Part shown: positions 34,637 to 43,890 of the stretch, piece after piece
Layout of the letters: each line of letters opens with the position of its first letter
Position numbering within the stretch: the stretch's first letter is position 1
Source of the DNA: Sphingomonas sp. M1-B02
GTDB lineage: Bacteria; Pseudomonadota; Alphaproteobacteria; Sphingomonadales; Sphingomonadaceae
Direction of reading: 5' to 3'
Length of the DNA stretch: 64,000 nt
NCBI RefSeq assembly: GCF_026167525.1
Contig: NZ_CP110679.1
Location: forward strand, 1 to 64,000
Notes under the pieces: model-generated
Databases searched by the model: none
What the model was told of the DNA's origin: nothing
What the model saw: only the letters and a program-made list of their open reading frames with translations
Translations under genes and position numbers: made by a program

Positions 34637-34664
34637 GGCCCGGGAAGCCTGAACTTCCCGGGCC
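34637..34664. terminator. strong GC-rich hairpin
   Basis: GGCCCGGGAAG and CTTCCCGGGCC pair perfectly around a CCTGAA loop. No T-run follows, and no gene ends here, so it may be a terminator of an unseen transcript or an RNA structure. Confidence 0.4.
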
Positions 34665-34823
34665 TAGTTACGCTCTGGCCATAGGGGGACACCAGAGACC
34701 CGTCGCCGTGTCGGAGGGAGGGGGAAATCCCGATAACCGCGACACCGACATGATCTCGCCGCGGGCGCTTCGCGGCAATCATGCCAAAGAATGGGTGTAC
34801 GGCGCCAAGAGCGGAACCGCGGA

Positions 34824-34878
34824 TATAATGGCGGTATTTCAAAGTCTTAATGCCGATACGGCATTAAACCACCGTATA
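34824..34878 (+). promoter_or_regulatory. mdc operon control region
   Basis: TATAAT (34824-34829) is followed by a 9-bp-arm palindrome TTAATGCCG-ATA-CGGCATTAA (34847-34867), well placed as a repressor operator. Overlapping its end is TAAACCACCGTATA (34865-34878), like the AAACCA boxes elsewhere. CATGAT (34915-34920) could be a second -10. The regulator is unknown; GntR or LysR proteins control mdc operons in other bacteria, and neither is encoded here. Confidence 0.5.
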
Positions 34879-34961
34879 AATGTGAGCGCATGCTCAATGC
34901 GCCTAGCTTCTGCTCATGATCTCGCCGGATCGCTTCCATGTCCGTCGCAAGGAGCCTGAGC

Positions 34962-36608
34962 ATGAAAGAATGGGATAGCAGACAAAAGGCACGCGCCGAT
35001 CGCATCCAGGCCGGGTCGCGGTTCGCTGACGGCAAGGTCGTCGCTCCGGCGAACCTCACCGCGCTTCTCGAAGCCGTCATTCGATCCAAAGACCGGGTGT
35101 GCCTCGAAGGCGACAACCAGAAACAGGCCGATCTGTTGGCGGAAGGGCTGGCGGCGGTCGATCCCTCGATTGTCCACGATCTGCACATCGTCCAGTCCGG
35201 AATCGTCCTGCCCGAACATCTGGACCTATTCGAGAAGGGCATCGCGAAGCGACTGGATTTTTCTTATTCGGGACCGCAATCGGCGCGCGTCGCCAGCCTG
35301 TTGTTCGGTGGCAAGATCGAACTGGGCGCGGTCCACACATATCTCGAGCTGTTCGCGCGCTATTTCATCGATCTCACGCCCAATGTCGCGTTGATCGCTG
35401 CGGTCAGCGCCGATCGCGACGGTAATCTTTACACCGGCCCGAACACTGAAGATACGCCGACGGTCGTCGAGGCGACCAGCTATGGTAACGGCCTGGTCAT
35501 CGCCCAAGTGGGCGAGATCGTCGACAAGTTGCCGCGCGTCGACATCCCTGGCGATCTGGTTCATTTCGTCGTCGATGCAGGCCGCCATTTCTATGTAGAG
35601 CCGCTCTTCACCCGCGATCCCGGCGCGATCACCGAAGCGCAGATTCTCACCGCGATGATCGCGATCAAGGGACTGTATGCGCCCTATGGGGTCAGGCGGC
35701 TCAACCACGGCATCGGGTTCAACACCGCCGCAATCGAGTTGCTGCTGCCCACTTTCGGCGAGAAGCTGGGACTGCGCGGCAAGATCTGCACGCATTTCGC
35801 GCTAAATCCGCACCCGACAATGATCCCCGCGATCGAGGCGGGCTGGGTGGAACAGATCCACAGCTTCGGGTCCGAAGTCGGGATGGAAGATTACATCCGT
35901 GCCCGCTCCGACATCTTCTTTACCGGACCGGACGGGTCGCTGCGTTCGCATCGTGCCTTCTGCCAGACGGCAGGGCTTTACGCCTGCGACATGTTCATCG
36001 GCTCGACACTTCAGATCGACCTCAACGGTCATAGCTCGACGGTCACCGAGAGCCGGGTTGCCGGCTTTGGCGGCGCGCCCAACATGGGCTCGGATCCGCG
36101 TGGGCGTCGACATCCGAGTCCGCCCTGGCTCAAAGCGGGGGCGGAGGCCGACCCTGACGGGCCGGCGCCGCTGCGGCGCGGGCGAAAGCTGGTCGTCCAG
36201 ATCGGCGAGACGTTCGGCGAGGCGAACGCACCGCTGTTCGTCGAAAAGCTCTCTGCGCTGGAGCTCGCCGAAAAGCTGAAACTGCCGCTCGCGCCGGTGA
36301 TGGTTTATGCGGACGACACGACGCACATCGTCACCGGGGAGGGCATCGCCAACCTCCTGCTCTGTCGCACTGCCGATGAGCGCGAGCAGGCGATCCGCGG
36401 CGTCGCCGGCTTCACCGATATCGGTCGCGGCCGCAATCACAAGATGGTCGAGGCGCTGCGCGCTCGCAAAGTGATCCAGCGGCCCGAGGACCTCGGCATC
36501 GATCCGCTCGACGCCGATCGCAGCCTGCTCGCGGCGCGCTCGATCAAGGATCTCATGCTCGCATCCGGGGGGCTTTACGCGCCGCCCAGCAAATTCCGCA
36601 ACTGGTAA
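34962..36608 (+). CDS. mdcA: malonate decarboxylase alpha subunit
   Basis: 548-aa acetyl-S-ACP:malonate ACP transferase of biotin-independent malonate decarboxylase. It exchanges acetyl for malonyl on the MdcC carrier thiol. Recognisable segments are KVVAPANLTALLEAVI, RIQAGSRF, YGVRRLNHGIGFNTAAIELLLP and GFTDIGRGRNHKMVEALRARK near the C-terminus. Start is ATG 34962 with AAGGAG 7 nt upstream. First gene of mdcACDEGBH; length is normal. Confidence 0.95.
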   Translation: MKEWDSRQKARADRIQAGSRFADGKVVAPANLTALLEAVIRSKDRVCLEGDNQKQADLLAEGLAAVDPSIVHDLHIVQSGIVLPEHLDLFEKGIAKRLDFSYSGPQSARVASLLFGGKIELGAVHTYLELFARYFIDLTPNVALIAAVSADRDGNLYTGPNTEDTPTVVEATSYGNGLVIAQVGEIVDKLPRVDIPGDLVHFVVDAGRHFYVEPLFTRDPGAITEAQILTAMIAIKGLYAPYGVRRLNHGIGFNTAAIELLLPTFGEKLGLRGKICTHFALNPHPTMIPAIEAGWVEQIHSFGSEVGMEDYIRARSDIFFTGPDGSLRSHRAFCQTAGLYACDMFIGSTLQIDLNGHSSTVTESRVAGFGGAPNMGSDPRGRRHPSPPWLKAGAEADPDGPAPLRRGRKLVVQIGETFGEANAPLFVEKLSALELAEKLKLPLAPVMVYADDTTHIVTGEGIANLLLCRTADEREQAIRGVAGFTDIGRGRNHKMVEALRARKVIQRPEDLGIDPLDADRSLLAARSIKDLMLASGGLYAPPSKFRNW

Positions 36609-36620
36609 GGAGGCAGGTCG

Positions 36621-36938
36621 ATGGAGACCCTTTGTTTCGACCTCGCGGCGCCTGAACCCGCCGCAGGAACCCGCAAGCAGGCGCTGGTCGGCGTCGTCGC
36701 CTCTGGTAATCTCGAAATATTGCTCGAGCGCGTTTTGCCGCCCGATCGCTGTTCGATCGAAATCGACACGGCAGCGCGCGGGTTCAAGCCGCTGTGGGAG
36801 GCGGTGACTGCGGATTTCATCGCGCATCGCGCCGCAGGCGGTCTGCGCATTTCGATCAACGACGGCGGCGCCCGGCCAGACACCGTGGCGCTGCGTCTCG
36901 CCCAGGGCGTCCGCCTGATCGAGGAGACTGAAGCATGA
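36621..36938 (+). CDS. mdcC: malonate decarboxylase acyl carrier protein (delta)
   Basis: 105-aa acyl carrier. The prosthetic 2'-(5''-phosphoribosyl)-3'-dephospho-CoA is expected on Ser28 in VGVVASGNLEILLE, the conserved attachment segment. It is 12 nt after mdcA and overlaps mdcD by 4 nt. Confidence 0.94.
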   Translation: METLCFDLAAPEPAAGTRKQALVGVVASGNLEILLERVLPPDRCSIEIDTAARGFKPLWEAVTADFIAHRAAGGLRISINDGGARPDTVALRLAQGVRLIEETEA

Positions 36939-37852
36939 ACGCGCTAGCCAAAATCCAGGAACACCATAGCTGGTTCGAAGCGGGTGCGCGCCAGCGCCTT
37001 GCCGGGATCGTCGATCCCGGAAGCTTCGTCGAGTTTCTCGGTCCGGAAACGCGCCAGGTCTCGCCGCATCTCGCATTGTTCGATCTGCCGGTGCAGTTCG
37101 ACGATGGTATCATCGTGGGGGCGGCCAGTCTCGATGGCCGGCCCGTGCTCATTGCCGCGCAGGAAGGTCGCTTCATGGGAGGCGCGTTCGGCGAGGTGCA
37201 CGGCGCCAAGCTTACCGGCCTGCTCCACGCCGCCGCGCAGTTGTGCCGCGACGTGGTGATCGCCTTCGACACCGGCGGCGTCCGCTTGCAGGAAGCCAAT
37301 GCCGGCGAGCTTTCGATCTCCGAGATAATTCGCGCGCTGATCGACGCGCGCCGCGCGGGGGTTCGCGTCGTCGGGCTGATCGGCGGTCGCGCCGGTTGCT
37401 ATGGCGGCGGAAGTATCATCGCCGGATGCTGCTCGGCACTGGCCGTCTCCGAACAGGGTCGGATCAGCGTTTCGGGGCCCGAGGTCATCGAGACCAACAA
37501 GGGCGTCGAAGAGTTCGATTCGCGCGATCGTGCGCTGGTGTGGCGAACGATGGGCGGCAAGCATCGCTATCTGATCGGCGGCGCCGATTTGTTCGTCGAC
37601 GACGAAATCTCCGCGTTTCGCAAGGCGGCCATCGCGGCGCTGAGGCGACCTGCCCGGATCGACGAGACGGTCGTGGCCGCCGAACAGGCGCGCCTGGCGC
37701 GTCGGCTCGAGCGTTTCGGCCGCTGTCCTGACGGAAGCGATGTCTGGGCGACCCTCGGCATCGGCGATCCGCAAGCGGTGCCGGGCCTGCCGACGAATCA
37801 ATTCCTCGAAATTGCCGCTTCGCACCGGGAGAATTCCGATGACGCTCGATGA
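36935..37852 (+). CDS. mdcD: malonate decarboxylase beta subunit
   Basis: 305-aa carboxyltransferase-fold (crotonase-like) subunit that, with MdcE, decarboxylates malonyl-S-ACP to acetyl-S-ACP. Motifs are EARQRLAGIVDPGSFVEF-type opening (SWFEAGARQRLAGIVDPGSF), GGAFGEVHGAKLTGLL, and the oxyanion-region GGRAGCYGGGSIIAGCC. The end overlaps mdcE by 14 nt. Confidence 0.95.
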   Translation: MNALAKIQEHHSWFEAGARQRLAGIVDPGSFVEFLGPETRQVSPHLALFDLPVQFDDGIIVGAASLDGRPVLIAAQEGRFMGGAFGEVHGAKLTGLLHAAAQLCRDVVIAFDTGGVRLQEANAGELSISEIIRALIDARRAGVRVVGLIGGRAGCYGGGSIIAGCCSALAVSEQGRISVSGPEVIETNKGVEEFDSRDRALVWRTMGGKHRYLIGGADLFVDDEISAFRKAAIAALRRPARIDETVVAAEQARLARRLERFGRCPDGSDVWATLGIGDPQAVPGLPTNQFLEIAASHRENSDDAR

Positions 37853-38561
37853 AGTCCTGGCCTCGCTCTTCGGAACGCACACCGCAACCGGTCTCGACGG
37901 GCCGATCCTGTTCGGCGAAGCAAGCCTGGGCGATGGGGAAATGGTCCACCTGATCGGCTTTACCGGCGGCGTCGAACTTGGCGTCGATCATACGATCGCC
38001 CTGGCGGCGCGGGTGATCGAGATCGCCGGCGGGACCGATGATTACCCGATCCTGTTCCTGGTAGATTCGAGCAGCCAGAAGATGAGCCGCCGCGACGAGC
38101 TGATGGGGCTGAGCGAATATCTCGCCCATCTCGCCAAGTCGCTGCTGCTGGCCGAAGGCGCCGGGCATCGGACAATCGGGCTGCTGTACGGCGGCAGCGC
38201 CGCGGGCGCGTTCATCGCTACCGTGCTCTCGTGCCAGACCCTGGTCGCGCTGCCCGGCGCGCATCCGGCGGTGATGGATCTGCCTTCAATGTCTAAAGTC
38301 ACCAAGCTGCCGCTCGAAATCCTCGAGGAGCGCGCGAAGGCGACGCCGGTATTCGCACCGGGGCTCGATAATCTGGCGCAGACCGGCGCGATCGCCGAGA
38401 TCTGGGATATTTCCCAGCCGCTCGGGCCACAGCTGGCGGCGGTGCTCGCCAAGCCCGATGCGGGCGATACGCGCGCCCAGCTCGGATTTGCGCGCGGCGG
38501 TCGGAAAAAGGCCGCACCGATCGCCGCGGAGATCGTCAAGCTGGCGACCGCCGGTGGTTGA
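37839..38561 (+). CDS. mdcE: malonate decarboxylase gamma subunit
   Basis: 240-aa partner of MdcD. Start is ATG 37839 (MTLDEVLASLFG) with GGGAGA upstream. Key stretches are FLVDSSSQKMSRRDELMGLSEY, LLYGGSAAGAFIATVLSC and HPAVMDLPSMSKVTKLPLE. Encoded separately from MdcD. Confidence 0.95.
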   Translation: MTLDEVLASLFGTHTATGLDGPILFGEASLGDGEMVHLIGFTGGVELGVDHTIALAARVIEIAGGTDDYPILFLVDSSSQKMSRRDELMGLSEYLAHLAKSLLLAEGAGHRTIGLLYGGSAAGAFIATVLSCQTLVALPGAHPAVMDLPSMSKVTKLPLEILEERAKATPVFAPGLDNLAQTGAIAEIWDISQPLGPQLAAVLAKPDAGDTRAQLGFARGGRKKAAPIAAEIVKLATAGG

Positions 38562-39198
38562 GCAGCGGCTCCATCTTGCCCGCCACCAGATGGTATGGGT
38601 GGAGCCCGATGCCTGGAGCGAAATGCTCGCCGCGCGGGGAGCGCCCAATGAGGATGCACTGATCCAGGGCTGGGCGGAGAGTGGCTGGCCGCTCATCGCG
38701 CGCAGCCGCAATTGTGAGGATCGAGACGATCTGCTGGCGCTGGGCATCCCGCTCCCGCCCTCAAATGGCAAGGGCCGTCATGCGTTCCGGCTCGGCGCGC
38801 AGGCGGTCAGCCACACTGAAAAGCCCCCGCTGCTGGCGCACGCCGCGGCAGCGGCACCGCCGCCCTGGTTGCACAGCATTTCGTCGCTGCTGCTGCTCGA
38901 CCCGCATACGCGCTGCTTTGGCAGCCTGGCCTGGGAATTCCTGACCGGCTTGCCTTATGTAACCTCGGGATCGGATCTCGATCTCCTCTGGTTTGTCGGC
39001 TCCCCGGACGAAGCGGATCGACTGGCGAGCGCGATAGCAAGCATCGATCACGACGCCTTCGTCAGCTTGGATGGCGAGCTCATCACGCCCGATGGCGGCG
39101 GGATCCAGTGGCGCGAGTGGCACGCGAATGAGCCGGTCGTGCTGGTCAAGATGCCAGGCGGCCCCCAGCTCTTGCCGCGAGATCGGATATTCGCATGA
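38554..39198 (+). CDS. mdcG: malonate decarboxylase holo-ACP synthase
   Basis: 214-aa phosphoribosyl-dephospho-CoA transferase that attaches the prosthetic group to MdcC. It shows RHQMVWVEPDAW near the N-terminus and the nucleotidyltransferase motif SGSDLDLLW (about residues 138-146). Start is GTG 38554, inside the end of mdcE. It overlaps mdcB by 4 nt. Confidence 0.92.
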   Translation: MVEQRLHLARHQMVWVEPDAWSEMLAARGAPNEDALIQGWAESGWPLIARSRNCEDRDDLLALGIPLPPSNGKGRHAFRLGAQAVSHTEKPPLLAHAAAAAPPPWLHSISSLLLLDPHTRCFGSLAWEFLTGLPYVTSGSDLDLLWFVGSPDEADRLASAIASIDHDAFVSLDGELITPDGGGIQWREWHANEPVVLVKMPGGPQLLPRDRIFA

Positions 39199-40028
39199 CC
39201 GCGATGCGTCTCCTCGCCGAGCAGCGGCACGAGCAGGCGATCGCGCGTCAGGCGGTGGCCGCGCTTCACCTGGAGGTGCGAACCTATCCCAAGCCCGGCC
39301 TGGTCAGCCACATCGACAATGGCGCGCACGACGACATGGATCATCTGCTCCTGCACCGTAGCGCTACCGCGCTCGAACCGTATTTTGCGCGGCTGGCCGT
39401 TGCGGGTGCCAATGCCGCACGGATGAGCCAATTGCGGATGATCGGTATCGAAGGAGAGGCAGCGATGCTGGCCGTCACCGGCGGCGTGAACACGCATCGC
39501 GGCGCAATCTTCGGCATGGGCCTGCTGTGCGCGGCAGCCGGCTTCCGCCAATCATACCGGACAACCCGGCTTGGCGAGATCGTCGGCGCGCTTTGGGCGA
39601 CGGACATTGTTCGCGGGCCGGTCCCCCTCCACAGCCATGGCTCGGAGGTGGCACGCAAGCATGGCGCGGGCGGCGCTCGCCTTGAGGCAGCCGCGGGCTT
39701 CCCCTCGGTGTACGAAAAAGCCATTCCGGCCCTTGACGAGGGAAGGGCGCTGGCGCCGGGGGATGCCGAGGCGGCGCGGGTTCACGCGATCATGCGCCTG
39801 ATCGCCTCGGTGGAGGATACCAACCTTCTGTATCGCGGCGGGCCGGACGGTCTCGCCTTCGCCCAGCGGGAGGCGCAACGGTTCCTTGACATCGGCAGTG
39901 TCGGCAATTGCGCGTGGCGACGCTTCGCGATCGGGATTCACCGGGATTTCGTCGCGCGTCGGCTTAGCCCGGGCGGCTGCGCCGATCTGCTGGCCATGGC
40001 GCTGTTCGTGCAGGGTGTGGAGCGATGA
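39195..40028 (+). CDS. mdcB: triphosphoribosyl-dephospho-CoA synthase
   Basis: 277-aa CitG/MdcB-family enzyme making the prosthetic-group precursor from ATP and dephospho-CoA. Signatures are EVRTYPKPGLVSHIDNGAHDDMD near residue 30 and GVNTHRGAIFGMGLLCAAAG. ATGA overlaps on both sides indicate tight coupling with mdcG and mdcH. Confidence 0.94.
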   Translation: MTAMRLLAEQRHEQAIARQAVAALHLEVRTYPKPGLVSHIDNGAHDDMDHLLLHRSATALEPYFARLAVAGANAARMSQLRMIGIEGEAAMLAVTGGVNTHRGAIFGMGLLCAAAGFRQSYRTTRLGEIVGALWATDIVRGPVPLHSHGSEVARKHGAGGARLEAAAGFPSVYEKAIPALDEGRALAPGDAEAARVHAIMRLIASVEDTNLLYRGGPDGLAFAQREAQRFLDIGSVGNCAWRRFAIGIHRDFVARRLSPGGCADLLAMALFVQGVER

Positions 40029-40945
40029 TGCGCGCGCTGCTCTGCTCCGGGCAGGGACTCATCACCCGGGGGATGTTCGATCGTCTCGCGGCGAATGACG
40101 AGTCAGCGCCTGTCCTCGATGCTGCCGCGAAACTGCTCGGCCAGGATCCGCGCGATGTGCTGGCCGGGACAAGCGAGGGCGCGCTCATCGCGGATCGGAC
40201 GAGCCAGATCCTGTGCATCGCGCGCGCGCTGGCCGCCGCTTCTGCGCTACGCCCGCAAGCGCCAACGATGGTGGCCGGATACAGTGTCGGAGAAATGGCT
40301 GCGTGGAGCATCGCCGGCTTCTGGACCGCCGATCAGGCCCTGCGCCTGACCGCGCACCGGGCCGAACTGATGGACGTGGCGGATGCCGGGACCGGGGGGC
40401 TGGGCTATGTCCGTGGCCTCGACGAAACGATTCTCGAGCGCCTTCTGGAGCGCCATGCGTGCGCGATCGCCATCCGCAATCCCGGCGGGCTCTACATCAT
40501 CGGCGGTTTAAGGCCGGACGTCGCGGCATGCTGCGCCGACGCGGTAGAAAGCGGAGCGGTGGCCGCCCGTCCGATCGCAGTGGGGGTCGCCTCGCATACG
40601 CCCCGCCTTGCCGCTGCCGTCGCGCCGTTCGAACAGGCGCTGTGGGACGAACCCGTCTGCGCCGGCGATGGCGCGAAGCTCCTGATCGGAGCCGCTTGCG
40701 CTACAACAATCCGCGCCGCCGATCGCGCCGCGATATCGGGCCTGGCGCACCAGCTCGCGTCCACCGTCGATTGGAACGCACTGCTCACCGCTTTGGCCGA
40801 GCGCGGTGCCCGGCGGGTGCTTGAGCTTGGCCCGGGCGATGCGCTGGCGAACATGGTCCACGCCAACTGGCCGGGGATCGATGTCCGCGCGCTCGACGAC
40901 TTCACCACCGTCGCCGGCGCGCGGCAGTGGTTCGACGCCGCGTAA
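40025..40945 (+). CDS. mdcH: malonate decarboxylase malonyltransferase (epsilon)
   Basis: 306-aa FabD-like acyltransferase that first loads malonyl from malonyl-CoA onto the carrier. The nucleophile motif is AGYSVGEMAAWSIAG (serine in G-x-S-x-G), with ASHTPRLAAAVAPF as the catalytic His region. Last enzymatic gene of the cluster. Confidence 0.93.
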   Translation: MMRALLCSGQGLITRGMFDRLAANDESAPVLDAAAKLLGQDPRDVLAGTSEGALIADRTSQILCIARALAAASALRPQAPTMVAGYSVGEMAAWSIAGFWTADQALRLTAHRAELMDVADAGTGGLGYVRGLDETILERLLERHACAIAIRNPGGLYIIGGLRPDVAACCADAVESGAVAARPIAVGVASHTPRLAAAVAPFEQALWDEPVCAGDGAKLLIGAACATTIRAADRAAISGLAHQLASTVDWNALLTALAERGARRVLELGPGDALANMVHANWPGIDVRALDDFTTVAGARQWFDAA

Positions 40946-40978
40946 GATTTTCTCGAAGCCAACGAAGGAGACAATGCG

Positions 40979-41917
40979 ATGGTCGAAATCATTGGACACG
41001 CGCTGGTGCCGATCTTCTTCGTCATTGCGCTCGGCTATATCGGCGGCCTGCGCGGACGCATCGACAACCACCATGTCGGCGAACTCAACACGCTGGTGAT
41101 GGATTATGCGCTGCCCGCTTCGCTGTTCGTGGCGACGGCGACTACGCCCTGGGCGAAGATGCGCGGCGAGGAATCGATCGTCGTGCTGCTCGCAATTGGA
41201 ATGATGCTGCCCTATGCGGCTTGGTATCTAATTGCGCGCTGGCGCGGGGTTACGCGCCAGGAGTCGGCGATCGGCGCATTGACCGTCGGGCTGCCCAATT
41301 ATGCTGCCGCGGGCCTGCCGATCATCCAGGCCGTGGTCGGCACCGCAGGCACCGTCCATGTTGCCGTGGCCATCGCGGCAGGATCGATCCTGCCCTCGCC
41401 GGTGACGTTGCTCATCCTGGAACTCAACAAACCGTCGGAAGGCATGACGACTTCGCAGAAACTCACCCAGGCGATCTGGCGCGCTTTCACCAAGCGCATT
41501 GTGCTGGCCCCCGTGGCGGGGACGCTGCTATCGGCCTCGGGAGTGGATCTCGGCCCGTTGCTGACCTCATCGCTGCAATTGATCGGCGTATCCGCCGGCG
41601 GGGTCGCGCTGTTTCTCACAGGCCTCGTGCTGTCGTCGCAACCCTTCAAGTTGAACCCAGTTGTCGCCGGCGGGACTATTGTCGCGAACCTCCTCCAGCC
41701 GGCTTTTGTATGGGCGCTGACTCTGGTGCTGATGGTTCCCGCCGATCAGGCGCGCATCGCAATCCTGCTCGCGGCGATGCCGTCCGGGTTTTTCGGGATC
41801 CTGTTCGGGATCAACTACAAGGCTGTCTCCGACGATGTCGGATCGACGGTCATAGCCAGCACGGTCCTGAGTCTGCTCACGCTGGGCTTCGTGATCTACT
41901 GGTTCTTTCCCAGCTGA
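40979..41917 (+). CDS. mdcF: AEC family transporter, probable malonate permease
   Basis: 312-aa membrane protein of the auxin efflux carrier family (10 predicted helices). It has YALPASLFVATATTPW, VGLPNYAAAGLPIIQAVVG and the C-terminal SGFFGILFGINYKAVSDDVGSTV. MdcF homologues occupy this position in other mdc clusters, so malonate uptake is the likely role. It lies 33 nt after mdcH with AAGGAG upstream. Confidence 0.88.
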   Translation: MVEIIGHALVPIFFVIALGYIGGLRGRIDNHHVGELNTLVMDYALPASLFVATATTPWAKMRGEESIVVLLAIGMMLPYAAWYLIARWRGVTRQESAIGALTVGLPNYAAAGLPIIQAVVGTAGTVHVAVAIAAGSILPSPVTLLILELNKPSEGMTTSQKLTQAIWRAFTKRIVLAPVAGTLLSASGVDLGPLLTSSLQLIGVSAGGVALFLTGLVLSSQPFKLNPVVAGGTIVANLLQPAFVWALTLVLMVPADQARIAILLAAMPSGFFGILFGINYKAVSDDVGSTVIASTVLSLLTLGFVIYWFFPS

Positions 41918-42093
41918 GCGGCGAACCCGCGCCTCGCGCATTTGCGGAAATTTGCAACAATCGACGGACTTTTGCTGCCCGCCGATGATAGCGATGGGAC
42001 GCCGATCCTCAACTATACCACAGTGTGGCCGAGTATCATGAGGGACGACAAATTCACCCACATTCGTGTGCGCTGGCATACGGAAAGGATGGA

Positions 42094-43119
42094 ATGATGT
42101 CCGTTGTAAGGTCGCCCAGTGCCCCGCCCTTCACGCTTTTCACGTCGCTCCGGAATGAGCAGCCGCTTCGCAGCAAGCGATTCCAGCGCGCTGCGCAATT
42201 CGATGGGTCGGGGAGGACCGGGATTCAGGCCTCCCGCCGACCTGCAGCAACCGCGCCTCTGTCCCCCGCTACGCTGGCGGCCATTCTTCTAGTCATCGCT
42301 GCCCTGGCTCGGTTCGAATTGGCCACAGGCATTCCGGACATGCTGGCGGTCCTGTTCCTTGCGGGCGCGACGGCGGTGCTGATGCTGGAAAAATCACAGT
42401 CCGCGTCGGCAGCGCGTGGCGTCACCCCCGCCGAGCTCGCCGCTTCGATCGCGCACGAAGTCAATCAACCGCTCTCCGCCATGACTGCGCACGGGCAGGC
42501 CTGCCTTCGATGGTTCGATCGCGATGTGCCGGACGTCGAGGCGGCGAGACAATCGGTGCAGCAGATGCTCGACAATGGCACCCGCGCTGCTGACATCATC
42601 GCCAGCATGAGCGCGCTGGCTCGCGGGGCGGCACCGGCTCCTGTGCTGACGGACATCAACCAAGTTCTTGGCTCGATCTTGTCGCGCGTCGAAGGCGAGA
42701 TTGCGGCAAACGGGATCGAAGTCGCACTGAACTTGAAGGACAGAGTCCCCCGAATAATCGCAGGGCGGACCGAGCTCGAACAGGTTCTGCAGAATCTTGT
42801 CATCAATGCAGTCCAGGCATTGGCCGACGTCAACGGTCCGCGCCGGCTCACCATCTCGTCGCGAGCCGCGCGTCGGGAGCGGCAAGTGGTCGTCGAAGTG
42901 CGGGACAACGGCCCCGGCTTCACCGCCGCCTGTTCCTCGCGATTGTTCGAGCCGTTCTTCACCACCAAGGCGCAGGGGACGGGGATGGGCCTGGCGATAT
43001 GCCGGTCGATAGTCGCCAGCATGGGCGGGCACGTCGATGCGCGAAATAACAGCGATGGCCGTGGCGCATGCCTCACCTTGCGATTGAACGCCGCCCGCCC
43101 AGAGGGACTGGCAGCATGA
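42094..43119 (+). CDS. membrane sensor histidine kinase
   Basis: 341-aa kinase with a non-conserved Arg-rich N-terminus, a hydrophobic pair (about residues 58-72 and 82-98), the phosphoacceptor box SIAHEVNQPLSAM with H121, and an HATPase domain (LQNLVINAVQAL, VRDNGPGF, TTKAQGTGMGLAICRSI). There is no separate sensing domain, so the signal may be membrane-derived. Start is ATG 42094 or 42097. It overlaps the regulator gene by 4 nt and lies downstream of the mdc cluster, though an mdc role is unproven. Confidence 0.9.
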   Translation: MMSVVRSPSAPPFTLFTSLRNEQPLRSKRFQRAAQFDGSGRTGIQASRRPAATAPLSPATLAAILLVIAALARFELATGIPDMLAVLFLAGATAVLMLEKSQSASAARGVTPAELAASIAHEVNQPLSAMTAHGQACLRWFDRDVPDVEAARQSVQQMLDNGTRAADIIASMSALARGAAPAPVLTDINQVLGSILSRVEGEIAANGIEVALNLKDRVPRIIAGRTELEQVLQNLVINAVQALADVNGPRRLTISSRAARRERQVVVEVRDNGPGFTAACSSRLFEPFFTTKAQGTGMGLAICRSIVASMGGHVDARNNSDGRGACLTLRLNAARPEGLAA

Positions 43120-43790
43120 GCGCCTCCCAACCGGCCTTGGCGGCCATGGCGGCGCCGGAGCCCGTCGCGTCGCTTGCGATCGTCGTCGATGATGACAAGG
43201 ATCTGCGCGACGGGCTTGCCAACCTCTTCCGTTCGGTTGGGCAGGAGGCAGCGTTGTTCGCCTCGCCGGCCGAATTTCTCGAGGCCAGGCTTCCGAACGT
43301 CCCATCCTGCCTGTTGCTAGACATCCGCTTGCAAGGGGGGAGCGGCTTCGACCTCCAGTTACATCTCAAGCGGATCGGCGCGACTGTGCCGGTCATCTTC
43401 ATGACCGGGCACGGCGACATCGCCATGGGCGTGCGGGCCATGAAGGCGGGAGCGCTGGATTTTCTCACCAAACCCTTCCGCGACCAGGAGTTGCTGGATG
43501 TGGTTGCTGAGGCGATCGACCGTGACCGCCGCCGTCGTAGAGCGGATGAGGCGCTAGGCACCCTCCGGTCGCTTTACGATGGGCTCACCCCCCGCGAGAA
43601 GGAGGTGATGCGATATGTCGTGTCCGGCCTGCTCAACAAGCAGATCGCCGGAGAAATGGGGCTGCAGGAAATAACGGTGAAGATCCATCGCGGAAATATG
43701 ATGCGCAAGATGGAAATGCGCTGCGTCGCCGACCTCGTCCGTGCCGCGGAGAGCCTGGGTCTGTACAAGTTTCGAGGTGTCCACGAGTAG
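43116..43790 (+). CDS. FixJ/StyR-type response regulator
   Basis: 224-aa regulator. The receiver domain (residues 20-135) has VDDDKD, phosphoacceptor D69 in LLLDIRLQGGSG, and a conserved K in LTKPF. The LuxR-type HTH is LTPREKEVMRYVVSGLLNKQIAGEMGL, with the NKQIA and TVKIHRGNMM segments characteristic of the StyR/TodT/FixJ branch. That branch binds AAACCA-type palindromes; several such half-sites occur in this window. Paired with the kinase upstream. Confidence 0.93.
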   Translation: MSASQPALAAMAAPEPVASLAIVVDDDKDLRDGLANLFRSVGQEAALFASPAEFLEARLPNVPSCLLLDIRLQGGSGFDLQLHLKRIGATVPVIFMTGHGDIAMGVRAMKAGALDFLTKPFRDQELLDVVAEAIDRDRRRRRADEALGTLRSLYDGLTPREKEVMRYVVSGLLNKQIAGEMGLQEITVKIHRGNMMRKMEMRCVADLVRAAESLGLYKFRGVHE

Positions 43791-43824
43791 CCGTTGCGGA
43801 TCGACAATAAGGCGCGGGCAAGAA

Positions 43825-43846
43825 AAAGGAGGCCGAAGCCTCCTTT
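43825..43846. terminator. bidirectional terminator
   Basis: AAAGGAGGC-CGAA-GCCTCCTTT, a 9-bp perfect stem flanked by A-run and T-run, between the convergent regulator (ends 43790) and hydrolase (ends 43891). Confidence 0.8.
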
Positions 43847-43890
43847 CCCTATGGTCTGAAACGCGCATAGGCTTCGTCGCACGACCGGCG

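Larger units (their letters stand above)
34223..34961. other. 739-bp intergenic region before the mdc operon
   Basis: No gene is convincing; all frames here are short and unlike known families. It holds a promoter for the outer-membrane gene (TATAAT 34266-34271, minus), an AAACCAAGGTAT box (34312-34327, minus), an 11-bp hairpin (34637-34664), a consensus TATAAT (34824-34829, plus), and a palindrome plus AAACCA box just upstream of mdcA (34847-34878). Confidence 0.5.
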
